Shown: in pieces, positions 1-9,401 of the stretch
Position numbering within the stretch: position 1 is the stretch's first letter
Layout: the number at the start of each line of letters is the position of its first letter
Notes under the pieces: model-generated
What the model was told of the DNA's origin: nothing
What the model saw: only the letters and a program-made list of their open reading frames with translations
Databases searched by the model: none
Program-made: the position numbers and the translations under genes
Source: Nocardia aurantiaca
GTDB taxonomy: Bacteria; Actinomycetota; Actinomycetes; Mycobacteriales; Mycobacteriaceae
Direction of reading: 5' to 3'
NCBI RefSeq assembly: GCF_009708175.1
Contig: NZ_WMBB01000009.1
Location: 310,001-374,000 of the forward strand
DNA: 64,000 nt

Positions 1-591
1 GATGGCCTCGGCGGAGTCCCGGTCGGCATTGCGGATCGCGCACTGCACATCGGTGGCCTTGGAGACCACTTGGCCCTGGGTGAGGACATCGCGCAGATCC
101 TTGCTGGTGGAGTCGAATTGCTTGCGCCAATCACCGGTCGCGCCGTCGAGCACGGCGGTGAAGTAGGCATCGAGGTTCTTGGCGTCGTAGGAGGCCAGCG
201 CCGGCGCGTACTTGCAGGCCGCGGTCTGGGCCTGTTCCCGGGCGGTGAGCAGCTCCTTGTCGCGAGCGTCGTGCTGGGAAAAGACGATGCTCGACCCGAT
301 CGACGCCGCGAGCGCGAGCGCCACCGCGGCCCGCGCCGCGATCCGGCCGCGTTTGCCCAGATCGGGAATCGATACCTGTGAGAGACGCGACTTCATTGCG
401 CGCGCAGTGACTTTCGTACGCTCGGCGGTCGGTGAGGTGGCGCTGGTCCGGTCGTCGGCTGCCGCAGCATCGGCGTTGGCCGCCGTGTCCACCTCGGCGT
501 CGATGAACTCGGTTCCGATCGTCCCGGTCGTCGCGGCGTTCGTCTCTTCGAGGGCCTCGGCCGCGTCCTGCTGGATCATGCTGTCGCTCAT
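1..591 (-). CDS. Mce-associated membrane protein (partial, C-terminus beyond window)
   Basis: The gene starts at ATG 591 and runs off the left edge, so about 197 residues are visible. A long acidic, Ala/Thr-rich N-terminus of about 80 residues is followed by one hydrophobic segment near residues 84-105 (AARAAVALALAASIGSSIVF) and then an extracytoplasmic region (TAREQAQTAACKYAPALASY) of the type seen in Mas proteins. Mas proteins are encoded directly after mceF in actinobacterial mce operons and are thought to support the Mce complex at the membrane. It starts 11 bases after the mceF stop, so it belongs to the same operon. A second ATG at 579 is also possible. Confidence 0.85.
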   Translation of the reverse strand, partial: MSDSMIQQDAAEALEETNAATTGTIGTEFIDAEVDTAANADAAAADDRTSATSPTAERTKVTARAMKSRLSQVSIPDLGKRGRIAARAAVALALAASIGSSIVFSQHDARDKELLTAREQAQTAACKYAPALASYDAKNLDAYFTAVLDGATGDWRKQFDSTSKDLRDVLTQGQVVSKATDVQCAIRNADRDSAEAI

Positions 592-602
592 GGGAAGTCT
601 TC

Positions 603-1778
603 CTATCGGGGGATGGGCTGGGACATTTCGTTGCCGGAGACCCCCGGCGGTTCGGTCGCCCCGTTGTCGGGCACGTCGGGCCTGGGCGCATCGGCCGAGC
701 CGCGGATCTGCAGTGCTGGATTGGCGGTGACGCAGTAGTTGTAGAGCCGCACCCGGGTATCGGTCTGGATGTCGGTAGGCACCACCGGGATGGTCTCGTA
801 GTCGCAGCTGGGCCGCGGCCACGGATCGACGAGCGTGTTGTATGCCCCGTCGTGGGCCGGCACTCCGAGCGCCTCCGTACCCACCCGCAGGGCGGGGAAG
901 AGCGCGGCAATGGCCGGGGCGCGCAGTGTGGCGGCCTTGGTGATGGATACGAAGTTCGTCACCAGATTGGTGATGGGGTCCTGGGTTTCGGAGATGAACC
1001 CGTTGAGGGTGGCCAGTTGGCCGGGTCCCTGCTGGAGCAGTGTGCGCAGTTCTTGGTCGGCCGAGGCGAACTGGTCGAACAGCACGCTGCCCGCCTTGGT
1101 CAGGGTGCCCAGATCGGGCTGGGCGTGCTGGGTGGTGCCGGCGATGACCTCGAGGTTCTCGATGAGCCGGCGGGTCTGCGGAAGCAGATCGTCGAGGCCC
1201 GACATGGCCCGGCTGATGCCGGAGATCATGTTGCGCAGCCGATCCGGGCCGCCCGCCAGGGCCTTGTCCAGCTCATCGATGATCGTGGTGAGTCGGTCCG
1301 GGTTCATGCCGCCGATAAGATCGCTCAGGTTGCTGAACACCGACTGGATCGGTACCGGCACGCTGGTGCGCGCCCGCTCGACCAGCGATCCGTCACGCAG
1401 GTAGGGCCCGGTGTCGGAGTCGGGCCGGAAGTCCAGATACTGCTCCCCGGCGGCCGACAGCCGCCCCACCGCGACGACGCCGCCGACGGGAATCCGTGCG
1501 CTGTTGTCGATTTCGGCGACCGCGGCCACTCCGTCTCCGGCCACACGCACATCGGTGACCTTGCCGACCCGGCTGCCTCGGAAGGTGACGTCATTGCCGG
1601 GCAGCAGCCCGCCCGAGGTCGCCAGCTCGACCGTCACCGAGTAGGTGTGCGGAATCGGGTTGAACCGCAGCACATACCCGCCGATGTAGCCCGACCCGAG
1701 GACCAGCACCACGATCAACCCGATATTGGCGATGGCGATGCGATGCCGCACCACCCAGTGCCACAGTGGCGGATTCAT
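603..1778 (-). CDS. mceF: MCE family protein MceF
   Basis: 391 residues. One N-terminal membrane helix (about residues 11-35) is followed by an MCE/MlaD domain (about 40-120; GGLLPGNDVTFRGSRVGKV) and a long helical region, as in Mce subunits that form the lipid-transport tunnel across the periplasm. ATG 1778 was chosen because its ATGA overlaps the mceE stop; a longer frame reaching 1913 lies inside mceE and adds only low-complexity sequence. Sixth mce gene, so assigned as the F subunit. The C-terminal tail (about 350-391) is polar and Pro-rich. Substrate cannot be told from sequence. Confidence 0.93.
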   Translation of the reverse strand: MNPPLWHWVVRHRIAIANIGLIVVLVLGSGYIGGYVLRFNPIPHTYSVTVELATSGGLLPGNDVTFRGSRVGKVTDVRVAGDGVAAVAEIDNSARIPVGGVVAVGRLSAAGEQYLDFRPDSDTGPYLRDGSLVERARTSVPVPIQSVFSNLSDLIGGMNPDRLTTIIDELDKALAGGPDRLRNMISGISRAMSGLDDLLPQTRRLIENLEVIAGTTQHAQPDLGTLTKAGSVLFDQFASADQELRTLLQQGPGQLATLNGFISETQDPITNLVTNFVSITKAATLRAPAIAALFPALRVGTEALGVPAHDGAYNTLVDPWPRPSCDYETIPVVPTDIQTDTRVRLYNYCVTANPALQIRGSADAPRPDVPDNGATEPPGVSGNEMSQPIPR

Positions 1779-2905
1779 CGATCGCCTCCCTGCTGCGATT
1801 GCTCGGGCTGCGGGTCCGGTTGCCGCGGCGGGCTGGTGAGTCGGCCGAACACCTTCTCCAGCACCTGCGTCAGGCTGCCGATGAACTGCCCGGCATCGCC
1901 GAGTTCCGGCCATCGGCTACCGCTGGGGTCGGTGAGCGCGCCCACACTCAGATACGACACGGTCGCCGCCACGGCCAGCGCGGGCCCACGCAGGCTGGCC
2001 ATGAGTGACGGAGAGATGTTGTGCAGTCCGTCCAGTGCCTCGGTCAGCTGATCACTGTGCGCGAAGCCGGACATGAGCGCCTGAATGCTGTCGAACAGGC
2101 TCACGAAATCCCCGCCGGTGGTGTCGGCGAAGTCGCCGAGCGCGTCGGTGGTGGTGGCCACCTTGGCCAGCAGGTCCACGATCCGCTGATTGTTCTCGGT
2201 GAGCAGGGCGATGAGCGCGGGAAAAGTATCGGCCGCCGCGCCGAGTTGCGCCTTGCGCCGGGCCAATTCGTCCGAGAGGGAATTCATCCCGCCCAGCAGC
2301 TGGTCGATGTCGCCGGTGCGGGCATTGAGCGCGCCGATGGCGGCGGTCATCTCGGTGATCAGATGCGACAGTTCCGGGGCCCGGCCCGCGAACATGGAGT
2401 TCATCTCGCCGGTGATCGTGGCGGCCTGATTGATGCCGCCGCCGTTGAGCAGCAGTGAGATCGACATCATGAGCTGCTCCACCGGCGCGCCTGCCGCGGT
2501 GTGGTCGGGACCGATGGTGTCGCCGTCCCGCAGCGGCTCCCCGCCCTCCTGTGCCGAGGGCAGGGTCATGGCCACGAACATGTCGCCGAGCGGAGTCGCC
2601 TGGCGCAGTTCGACAGTGGTGCCCTTGGGCAGCCGGATGTCGTCGCGAATGAGCATCTGCACGTCCGCGAGGAAATTGGTGGTCTTGATCTTGGTGACCA
2701 CGCCGATATCGGTGCCGCCGATCTTGACGTGCGCGTGGTCGGGCAGATTCAGCGCGTCGGCGAAGTCCCCGTGCACGGTGTAGCCGGGCGCGCCCAAACC
2801 AGGTTTGGGCATGGGCATGGTATCCACCGTGACCGCGCACCCGGTGGTGGCGAGCAGGGCGGTGGCGGTCAGCAGCCCACCGAAAGCCGTTGTGCGTAGT
2901 CTCAT
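1775..2905 (-). CDS. mceE: MCE family lipoprotein MceE
   Basis: 376 residues. The N-terminus is a lipoprotein signal peptide with a lipobox-like TTGC at about residues 20-23, then an MCE domain (about 40-120; DHAHVKIGGTDIGVVTKIK). In the M. tuberculosis mce operons the E subunit is the lipoprotein (LprK, LprL, LprM, LprN), which fits position five here. The C-terminus is Gln/Pro-rich (PDPQPEQSQQGG). It overlaps mceF by four bases and mceD by four bases, indicating translational coupling. Expected to be anchored on the outer face of the plasma membrane as part of the heterohexameric Mce tunnel. Confidence 0.93.
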   Translation of the reverse strand: MRLRTTAFGGLLTATALLATTGCAVTVDTMPMPKPGLGAPGYTVHGDFADALNLPDHAHVKIGGTDIGVVTKIKTTNFLADVQMLIRDDIRLPKGTTVELRQATPLGDMFVAMTLPSAQEGGEPLRDGDTIGPDHTAAGAPVEQLMMSISLLLNGGGINQAATITGEMNSMFAGRAPELSHLITEMTAAIGALNARTGDIDQLLGGMNSLSDELARRKAQLGAAADTFPALIALLTENNQRIVDLLAKVATTTDALGDFADTTGGDFVSLFDSIQALMSGFAHSDQLTEALDGLHNISPSLMASLRGPALAVAATVSYLSVGALTDPSGSRWPELGDAGQFIGSLTQVLEKVFGRLTSPPRQPDPQPEQSQQGGDR

Positions 2906-4008
2906 TTCAGGTTCGCGATTCCCAGGAGTGCGGCGGTGATACCGAAGTCGGGGCCGAAGTCCTGCACCTTGCCGGTGCGGCAGCCGTCCATCCGCATCTG
3001 GATGCGCTCGCAGAAGGTCGACAGGATTTCGCCGTCGAGGATCGACTTGTCCAGCAGGCCGTGCAGGCGCAGCGCCTGATGCTCTTCGCTGGTGGCATTG
3101 GCGATGTTCTGGAACAGCAGCGGGCCGACGTCGACGATCTCGGTCAGCCCCCGGGCATTGGCGCGCATCTGATCGGTGATCGACACGAAGCGGGTGAGCG
3201 CGCCTGCCAGCTGATCCTTGTTCTGCCCCACCAGGGTCGAGGTATTGGTGACGAAGTCGTCGAGCTGCCGCAGCACCGCGTCGATGCCCGGCGCCTGCTC
3301 GCCCATCAGGTTCACCAGCTCGGTGAGCCGCCCGCTGAAATCCCGCACCGTCTGGTCATTGGAGGCGATGACCTGGGTGATGTCATTGAGCTTGATGATC
3401 GTGTTGGAGATCTGATCCTTGTTGGCGAGCGTCACCTCGAAGGCCGAGGACAGCTGGTCGAGGGTCTCGCGCAGCCTGTCGCCATTGCCGTTGAGGAGTG
3501 GGAACAGCACCCGGCTGGCCATCGGCCCGGTGGTGTCGTCGCCTTTGAGTGCATCGCCGAGCTGGGAGAAGGTGGCGAGGATGCGGTCCAGCTCGACCGG
3601 AACCCTGGTGCGCTGCACCGGAATGTACGCGCCGTCGGTGAGGGTCGGGCCGGCTCCGGTGTAGGCCGGAGCCAGCTCCACGTGACGATTCGTGATCAGC
3701 TGCGGATTCACCAGCGCCGCAATGGCGTCGGCGGGGATCTTCACGTCCTTGTCCACTGACATGGTGACCTGGACGTAACTGCCCTTGGGCGTGACGGTTT
3801 CGACCGTCCCGATCGGAACCCCCAGCACCGCGACGTCATTGCCCGCGTAGAGGCCCGCGACGTTCTCGAAGTCCGCGGTGATCTTCATCCGCCCGCCGAG
3901 ATACTCCTTCGACAGCGAGGACACCGAATCGGGCAGCATTCCGCACGCCGAGATGAGCAGGACCGCGCCGCACGCCGCGGCCAGCTTCAATCGTCTCCGA
4001 AGTGTCAT
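2902..4008 (-). CDS. mceD: MCE family protein MceD with lipobox
   Basis: 368 residues. ATG 4008 overlaps the mceC stop by one base (TGATG); a longer frame to 4065 lies within mceC. The MCE domain (about 35-115; VAGLYAGNDVAVLGVPIGTV) and the helical region are typical. The N-terminus is a short signal peptide ending LLISACG, a good lipobox with Cys near residue 22. That is unusual, because lipidation in this family is normally described for the E subunit; here both D and E appear to be lipoproteins. Fourth mce gene, hence MceD. Confidence 0.92.
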   Translation of the reverse strand: MTLRRRLKLAAACGAVLLISACGMLPDSVSSLSKEYLGGRMKITADFENVAGLYAGNDVAVLGVPIGTVETVTPKGSYVQVTMSVDKDVKIPADAIAALVNPQLITNRHVELAPAYTGAGPTLTDGAYIPVQRTRVPVELDRILATFSQLGDALKGDDTTGPMASRVLFPLLNGNGDRLRETLDQLSSAFEVTLANKDQISNTIIKLNDITQVIASNDQTVRDFSGRLTELVNLMGEQAPGIDAVLRQLDDFVTNTSTLVGQNKDQLAGALTRFVSITDQMRANARGLTEIVDVGPLLFQNIANATSEEHQALRLHGLLDKSILDGEILSTFCERIQMRMDGCRTGKVQDFGPDFGITAALLGIANLK

Positions 4009-5042
4009 CACTTGCACCCCTGCACGGCCCGCGCGAAACACAGCCAGTTGTCCGGGAACAGCCACGGCGCGTACACATTTCCGTACGGTCCGTCGCCGAG
4101 CACATTGTTGAACTGCCGTAAGGCGACCGGCATGATCTGGTAGAGCCGGTCGAGGTTGCCCTTGTTCTTCTCCAAGCCCTCGGACATGGTGTTCAGATCG
4201 GTGATGAGCGGGCCGAGCTGGTTGTCGTTCTCCAACCCCATCTGCTGCAACAGTTTCGACAGCGAGGCGACGTTGTCCAGCAGCTGCTTCAGCAGGGTCT
4301 GCCGCTGCTGCACCGCGCTGCCTATCGCCTCTCCGCGAGTGAGGAGCAGCAGCACGCTGTTCTGGTTGTCGGAGGCCAGCTGGGAAACGGTGTCCATGCT
4401 TTTGAGCAGTGTGTCCACCTCGTCGCGGCGGTCATTGATCACCCTCGCCAGTGCGCCCACGCTGTCGAGGGCCTGCACGGTCAGCTCGGGCGAGGCGCCC
4501 ATCTGCTGATCCACCAGATCCAGCGCCTGCCGCAGCTTCTGCGGATCCAGCTTCTCGATCCGCTCGAAGCTGTTCTTGTACTGCGGATCCTGAATGACCT
4601 TGCCCAGGTTGTAGGGCACCGAGGTATGGTCCAGCTTGATCCGGTCCCCGGGCAGGGCCCTGCCATCGCCAGGCGTCAGGTCCACGTGCAGCCGGCCGAG
4701 GATGGTGGACATCTTGATGGCCGCGCGCGCCTCGTCGCCGAGCTTGATGTCGCGGTGCACCTTCATGTCCACCAGCACCTTGCCGTTGTCCAGCCTCACC
4801 GCGCTGACCTGCCCGACCTCGATGCCCGACACGTCCACGGTCGCGCCCGGCCGCAATCCGGCGGCCTGGGCGAACTCGGCGTGAATCGTCTTGTCGCCCA
4901 GCTGTGCCTGCTCGATCAGCGTGGACCCCACCAGCAGCAGCACCACGAACGCGGACGCGTAGAGGCCCAGCCGCAGATATCTGTTGCGCAGGAAGCCGGG
5001 GTAGCGGATCGGGTGCGGGGTCCGAACGCGTGGTCGCCTCAT
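4008..5042 (-). CDS. mceC: MCE family protein MceC
   Basis: 344 residues. Start taken at ATG 5042, whose ATGA overlaps the mceB stop; the open frame extends to 5132 inside mceB without support. An Arg-rich cytoplasmic N-terminus precedes one membrane helix (about 20-40; LGLYASAFVVLLLVGSTL), an MCE domain (about 45-125; AAGLRPGATVDVSGIEVGQV) and a long helical segment rich in Gln/Leu. It ends with two Cys residues (NWLCFARAVQGCK) that could form a disulfide. Third of six mce subunits. Confidence 0.92.
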   Translation of the reverse strand: MRRPRVRTPHPIRYPGFLRNRYLRLGLYASAFVVLLLVGSTLIEQAQLGDKTIHAEFAQAAGLRPGATVDVSGIEVGQVSAVRLDNGKVLVDMKVHRDIKLGDEARAAIKMSTILGRLHVDLTPGDGRALPGDRIKLDHTSVPYNLGKVIQDPQYKNSFERIEKLDPQKLRQALDLVDQQMGASPELTVQALDSVGALARVINDRRDEVDTLLKSMDTVSQLASDNQNSVLLLLTRGEAIGSAVQQRQTLLKQLLDNVASLSKLLQQMGLENDNQLGPLITDLNTMSEGLEKNKGNLDRLYQIMPVALRQFNNVLGDGPYGNVYAPWLFPDNWLCFARAVQGCK

Positions 5043-6061
5043 CGGCACACCTCCGAATGGGATTGGCCGCCGATCTGGTTGAACAGACCGGGCGGGAGCA
5101 GCACGCCCCACAGTGAGACATCCAGGCTGCACAGATAGGCATTGCCGTACGCGCCGTAGCTGCTGAAACGCGCGACGCCATTGAGCATGTCGGGCAATTC
5201 GACGGCGGCCTTGTCGAGCGAGGCGCCATTGAGCAGCAGCAGAGCCACACCGGCGGTGGCGTCGGTCTGCGCCCGGGCCGCCCCGGGCTTCACCTGGGCG
5301 AGCACGGTCACCAGCGAATTCGTGGCCGCCGCAACGCGTTCCACCGACGACTCGAGCGCGGTGCCCTGCGTGTACAGCGCCTCGGTGAGCGCGCGCGCCT
5401 GGGTGATCAGAGTTTCCAGCTCGTTGCTGCGATCGGCCAGGCCGGAGATCACGCTGCTCAGATTGCTGACCACCTGGCCGAGGATCTCGTCACGCTGCCC
5501 GAAGGTGGTCGCCAGCTGCGCGGCCTGCGTGACGAGCGCGCTGAGCGACACGCCATTGCCCTGCAGGGCCTGGATCAGCGTCTCCGACAGCGAGTTCACC
5601 TGATCGGGCTGCAATACGCTGAACAGCGGCTCGAAGCCCGACAGCAGCGAGGAGACGTCGAAGGATGGTTCGGTCCGCTCGATCGGGATCTGCCCGCCCG
5701 GCGACATCGGCGCACCGGCGTCCTTGCCGGGCATCAGTGCGATATAGCGCTGGCCGATGAGGTTCTGGTACCGCACCAGCGCCTTGGTCGAGGTGGTCGG
5801 GTGCTGATCTTCCTCGATGCGGAAGTCCACCCGGGCGCGGTAGCCGTCGGTGAAATCGATCTTGTCCACGCGTCCGACCCGCACCCCCGCCATGCGGATG
5901 TCGTCGCCGACTCGCAATCCGAGCACATCGGAGAACACGGCGGAGTAGTCGTGCGTGCGGCCGGGCACCGAACGCTGGAGCGTCGACCACATGGTGTAGG
6001 TCAGCACGATCGCCACCACGGCGAAAAGACTGAAGCCCGCCAGGGCTTTTCCCGATTTCAC
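5039..6061 (-). CDS. mceB: MCE family protein MceB
   Basis: 340 residues, the usual length of the B subunit. A membrane helix at about residues 5-25 (LAGFSLFAVVAIVLTYTMW) is followed by an MCE/MlaD domain (about 35-115; GLRVGDDIRMAGVRVGRVD) and a helical tunnel segment. The C-terminal part contains the conserved-looking YGAYGNAYLCSLD region typical of MceB/C tails. Four-base overlaps on both sides (ATGA) place it in the same transcript. Confidence 0.92.
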   Translation of the reverse strand: MKSGKALAGFSLFAVVAIVLTYTMWSTLQRSVPGRTHDYSAVFSDVLGLRVGDDIRMAGVRVGRVDKIDFTDGYRARVDFRIEEDQHPTTSTKALVRYQNLIGQRYIALMPGKDAGAPMSPGGQIPIERTEPSFDVSSLLSGFEPLFSVLQPDQVNSLSETLIQALQGNGVSLSALVTQAAQLATTFGQRDEILGQVVSNLSSVISGLADRSNELETLITQARALTEALYTQGTALESSVERVAAATNSLVTVLAQVKPGAARAQTDATAGVALLLLNGASLDKAAVELPDMLNGVARFSSYGAYGNAYLCSLDVSLWGVLLPPGLFNQIGGQSHSEVCR

Positions 6062-7470
6062 GATGCGCCTCCCGTGTCGGCGGGAACCAGGGAACCGCCC
6101 GCGAGGATGGGGCTGAGCAGCAGCACCTGCGCCGCGTTCGGCTTGCCGCCGACCAGGGCGGCGATGGCGTCGGCGCCACGCAAACCGGCGGGTTGGGCCT
6201 CGGCCGGAGTGGTCTCGGTCGCTGAGGCCGGCGCGGTGAGTCCCGGAATCGCCGGCAGGCCGGGAATGGCGGGCAGACCCGGGAGGGTGGACACGTTCGG
6301 CAGCCCGGGTACGGCCGGCTGGGTGGTCGCGGCGGGCGCGGGCCCGGCGGCATCGAGCCTCTTGGGCATGAGCTGCAGCGGAAACTCCTGCGCCGGTGCG
6401 CCTTCCGGCACCGTGGAGCCGCCGCAGCGCGGCCCGGACAGATCGCCGTAGCGCGGGCAGTCCGCCGCCGTGTACTGCTGGAACGGCGTGAAGGACACAT
6501 CCATTCGCCAGACCATCTGCTTTTTGGGTCCGAAGGTGAAGGTGGACTGCAGCCGCTGCAAGGCGGTATTGAGGTTCGCGATGGCGAAAGGAATGGCTTG
6601 CGGGTCCTGGGCCAGGCTGCCGAAGAGCTGGTTCAGGCCCGATACCAGGAACTTGCCGGAATCGGGATTGCGGGCGAAGAGCCCGTTCACCGTGTCCACC
6701 GCCGTGCCGCCGCTGGTCAGCAGGCTCATCAGCGCAGCACGCTGCTCGGTGAGGGTGCGTGCCGTGGTCACCGACTTCGCCAGTGTTCCCACCAGATCGG
6801 GAGCCGACTGGCTCAACGCCGTCGCGGCACGACCCAGATTGCCGAGCAGATCGCCGATGCCGTCGATACCGCGGACCTCGGTGATCCAGTGGTCCAGCCG
6901 CTCGACGGTCGAGCCGGGTACCCGTGACGACGGATCCAGGGCCGCCGACAGCGTGGAAAGCACCCGGCCCAGCTTCTCCGGCTGAATGTTGTTCAGCACC
7001 GTACGCAGGACGTTGAGTGTGGTCTGCAACTGGATGGTCGCGGCGCTGGTGTCCTCCGGAATGGTCGCGCCCGACCGCAGCGTGTCCTTGGTGGGCGTGG
7101 TGTCGACCAGTTCGACCGCGGTCACGCCGAACAGATTGTTGGGAATCACCCGCGCCGTCACCGTCGCCGGAATCGTTTCCGCCACTCGTGGTTTCAGCGC
7201 CAGCGCGGCCCGCTGCCGCTCACCCTTGGCCACCACCGACACATCCTCGACGCGGCCGACGACCATGCCGCGGAACTTCACGTCGGCGTGGTCGGGCAGC
7301 CCGTCACCGGTGCTGGTGAGCTCCGCGGTGACCGCCACCTTGTCCTCGAAGCGGCCGGTGTAGCGCAGCGCCAGCAGATACAGCAGCAGCGACACGGTGG
7401 CGATCAGGGCGAGTCCGGCCAGCGTGAGCTGCCGGGCCGTGGGGCCCCGCCCGCTAAGATCGAGAATCAT
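6058..7470 (-). CDS. mceA: MCE family protein MceA
   Basis: 470 residues. ATG 7470 lies eight bases after the yrbEB stop; the open frame continues upstream inside yrbEB only as a shadow. One membrane helix (about 14-35; LTLAGLALIATVSLLLYLLA), an MCE domain (about 45-125; DGLPDHADVKFRGMVVGRV) and a helical region are followed by an extended C-terminus (about 395-470) rich in Pro/Gly/Ala, with short repeats of the form GLPAIPGLPAIPGL. First mce subunit, so MceA. The Pro-rich tail may be cell-wall-spanning or exposed; that is inference. Confidence 0.92.
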   Translation of the reverse strand: MILDLSGRGPTARQLTLAGLALIATVSLLLYLLALRYTGRFEDKVAVTAELTSTGDGLPDHADVKFRGMVVGRVEDVSVVAKGERQRAALALKPRVAETIPATVTARVIPNNLFGVTAVELVDTTPTKDTLRSGATIPEDTSAATIQLQTTLNVLRTVLNNIQPEKLGRVLSTLSAALDPSSRVPGSTVERLDHWITEVRGIDGIGDLLGNLGRAATALSQSAPDLVGTLAKSVTTARTLTEQRAALMSLLTSGGTAVDTVNGLFARNPDSGKFLVSGLNQLFGSLAQDPQAIPFAIANLNTALQRLQSTFTFGPKKQMVWRMDVSFTPFQQYTAADCPRYGDLSGPRCGGSTVPEGAPAQEFPLQLMPKRLDAAGPAPAATTQPAVPGLPNVSTLPGLPAIPGLPAIPGLTAPASATETTPAEAQPAGLRGADAIAALVGGKPNAAQVLLLSPILAGGSLVPADTGGAS

Positions 7471-7478
7471 CGAAACAC

Positions 7479-8342
7479 CTATCCCGAGATGCGGAAGCCA
7501 GGGTCGATGCCCCAGATCGCAAGGGTCAGAAAGAGATTGACGAAGACCATGACGACGATGACCATCTTGATGGCCTGCCCGGCCGCCACCCCGACACCTT
7601 CGGGTCCGCCGGTGGCGACGTAGCCGTAGTAGCACTGGATGAATGTCGAGATCATCACGAACACCATGACCTTGAGCAGCGACCAGAACACGTCCGGTCC
7701 CAGCAGGAACTGGAAGAAGTAGTGGTCGTATGTGCCGGCGGTGGTGCCGCCCAGGATCAGCACCGACAGCTTGGTCGCCAGGTACGCCGTGGCCAGGCCC
7801 ACGCTGTAGAGCGGGATGATGGTCAGCGTGGACGCGATCATGCGGGTGCTGATCAGATACGGAAGCGGCCGGATGGCAAGGGATTCCAGCGCGTCGATCT
7901 CCTCGGAGATGCGCATGGCGCCCAGCTGTGCGGTGAACCGGCACCCGGCCTGAATGGCGAACGCCAGCGTTGCGATGACCGGCGCGAGCTCGCGGGTGGT
8001 GGCGAAACCGGAGATGGCGCCGGTCAACGGCGTCATCGTGAGCAGGTTCAACGCGGTGAACGACTCCATGCCGACCGTGATGCCGCCGAAGCCGCACAGC
8101 GCCGCCACCACGCCGATGGTGCCGCCGCCCACCACCAGTGAGCCGTTGCCCCAGCCGATGTCGGCGGTCAGGCGCAGCACCTCCTGGCGATAGTTTCCGA
8201 GCGCGAACGGAATAGCGAGCATCGCTTGGAAGAAGGTGATGACCTGGTGACCGATGCGCTGATTCGCCCGCACCGGCGCCGTGACCACGGCCGCCGCCAT
8301 CCGCACCGGCTTCAGCGCCGGGGGAGTGTAGGTACTGCCCAT
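7479..8342 (-). CDS. yrbEB: YrbE/MlaE-type ABC permease, second subunit
   Basis: 287 residues with about five to six hydrophobic segments. It carries the MlaE-family signature around the EIDALESLAIRPLPYLIST segment (about residues 145-165), where family members contact the ATPase. With YrbEA it forms the permease pair powered by an MceG/Mkl-type ATPase, which is not encoded in this window. It follows yrbEA by a single base. ATG 8342 has no competing start. Confidence 0.95.
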   Translation of the reverse strand: MGSTYTPPALKPVRMAAAVVTAPVRANQRIGHQVITFFQAMLAIPFALGNYRQEVLRLTADIGWGNGSLVVGGGTIGVVAALCGFGGITVGMESFTALNLLTMTPLTGAISGFATTRELAPVIATLAFAIQAGCRFTAQLGAMRISEEIDALESLAIRPLPYLISTRMIASTLTIIPLYSVGLATAYLATKLSVLILGGTTAGTYDHYFFQFLLGPDVFWSLLKVMVFVMISTFIQCYYGYVATGGPEGVGVAAGQAIKMVIVVMVFVNLFLTLAIWGIDPGFRISG

Positions 8343-8343
8343 C

Positions 8344-9213
8344 TCAGACCACCTTCGTCGGCAGCAGCGTGTTGTAGAGCTGGGTGAGCACGATATTGGT
8401 GGCGAAGAGCATGAGCGCGGAGCTCACCACCGCCGAGTTCACCGCATTGGCGACCCCGCCCGGACCGCCGTGCGCGTGCAGGCCGATATCACAGGCGATC
8501 ACCGCGGTCAGCAATCCGAAGACGGCGGCTTTCAACACCGCGATCACCAGGTCGTTGGCCACGGCGAAGGACGCGAACGAGCCGATGAACGAACCCGGCG
8601 TGCCCGACTGGGCGTAGACGTTGAACATGTACGCCGTTGCGAAGCCCACGAAGACGATGAACCCGCACAGCAGCATGCTCACCAGTACCGCGGCGGCCAG
8701 ACGCGGGGCGACCAGCCGCCGGACCGGATCGACACCCATGACCTTCATGGCGTCGATTTCCTCGCGGATGGTCCGGGAGCCGAGGTCGGCGCAGATGGCC
8801 GACCCGACCGCGCCCGCGATCATGAGCGAGGTGACCAGCGGTGCGCCCTGGCGGATGATGCCGAGCCCGGCTACCGCGCCGATGAAGGTGGTCGCGCCGA
8901 CCTGATTGACCAGTGCGCCCAGCTGAATCGACACCACCACCGAGATCGGAATGGCGACCAGCACCGTCGGCGCGGCCGAGACGCTGGTCATGAACGCGCA
9001 CTGCTTGACGAACTCTCGATACGGGAACCGCCTCCGCAGGATCGATACGACCAGCTGAATAAGCGCGTCGCGACCCAGATCCACCTGTCGCCCTAGGGTT
9101 TCCAGCGAGCGCTGCGGATGGCGCCGCCATAGCCCGCGGACGCTGTCGCCGATCCGCTCGAGCTCGGTCGGTTCCGCATCCGCTGTGGCGGAGGACTTTT
9201 CGAGTGTCGTCAT
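8344..9213 (-). CDS. yrbEA: YrbE/MlaE-type ABC permease, first subunit
   Basis: 289 residues. Start chosen at ATG 9213, which overlaps the stop of the preceding small ORF by one base; the frame extends further upstream only as a shadow. A polar cytoplasmic N-terminus of about 60 residues precedes the MlaE permease domain. The family signature EEIDAMKVMGVDPVRRLVAPR lies at about residues 165-185. Partner of YrbEB in the inner-membrane channel that feeds or drains the Mce tunnel. Confidence 0.95.
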   Translation of the reverse strand: MTTLEKSSATADAEPTELERIGDSVRGLWRRHPQRSLETLGRQVDLGRDALIQLVVSILRRRFPYREFVKQCAFMTSVSAAPTVLVAIPISVVVSIQLGALVNQVGATTFIGAVAGLGIIRQGAPLVTSLMIAGAVGSAICADLGSRTIREEIDAMKVMGVDPVRRLVAPRLAAAVLVSMLLCGFIVFVGFATAYMFNVYAQSGTPGSFIGSFASFAVANDLVIAVLKAAVFGLLTAVIACDIGLHAHGGPGGVANAVNSAVVSSALMLFATNIVLTQLYNTLLPTKVV

Positions 9214-9401
9214 CAGGCCGTGCCCTCGAGATGGCGCTGCAGCAGGACCAGGAGGTAGCCGATCACGGAGACACTCGCGGCCATGGTGCACAGCACGGCC
9301 ACCCACAGCCCGAAGCGCAGGACGGGGTTGACTTTCATACGCCCACCGAGAATCTTGATCCCGATCACCAGGATGTCGATGAGCCAGACCAGGGCCATCA
9401 T
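9213..9401 (-). CDS. Small two-helix membrane protein ahead of yrbEA
   Basis: 62 residues starting Met-Met at 9401 and overlapping the yrbEA start by one base (TGATG). Two hydrophobic stretches are visible: about residues 2-18 (MALVWLIDILVIGIKIL) and 30-53 (LWVAVLCTMAASVSVIGYLL). No family recognised. It lies in the same frame as the ORF ending at 9402, directly after its TAG stop, and has no obvious Shine-Dalgarno sequence. It is therefore either translated by coupling or is the second half of one interrupted gene. Its position suggests a role in the Mce system; that is inference. Confidence 0.6.
   Translation of the reverse strand: MMALVWLIDILVIGIKILGGRMKVNPVLRFGLWVAVLCTMAASVSVIGYLLVLLQRHLEGTA

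Noticed and set aside
852..2051. 399-codon plus-strand frame across mceF and mceE
   Set aside because: Antisense shadow of Mce genes that show proper domains and overlapping start/stop codons.
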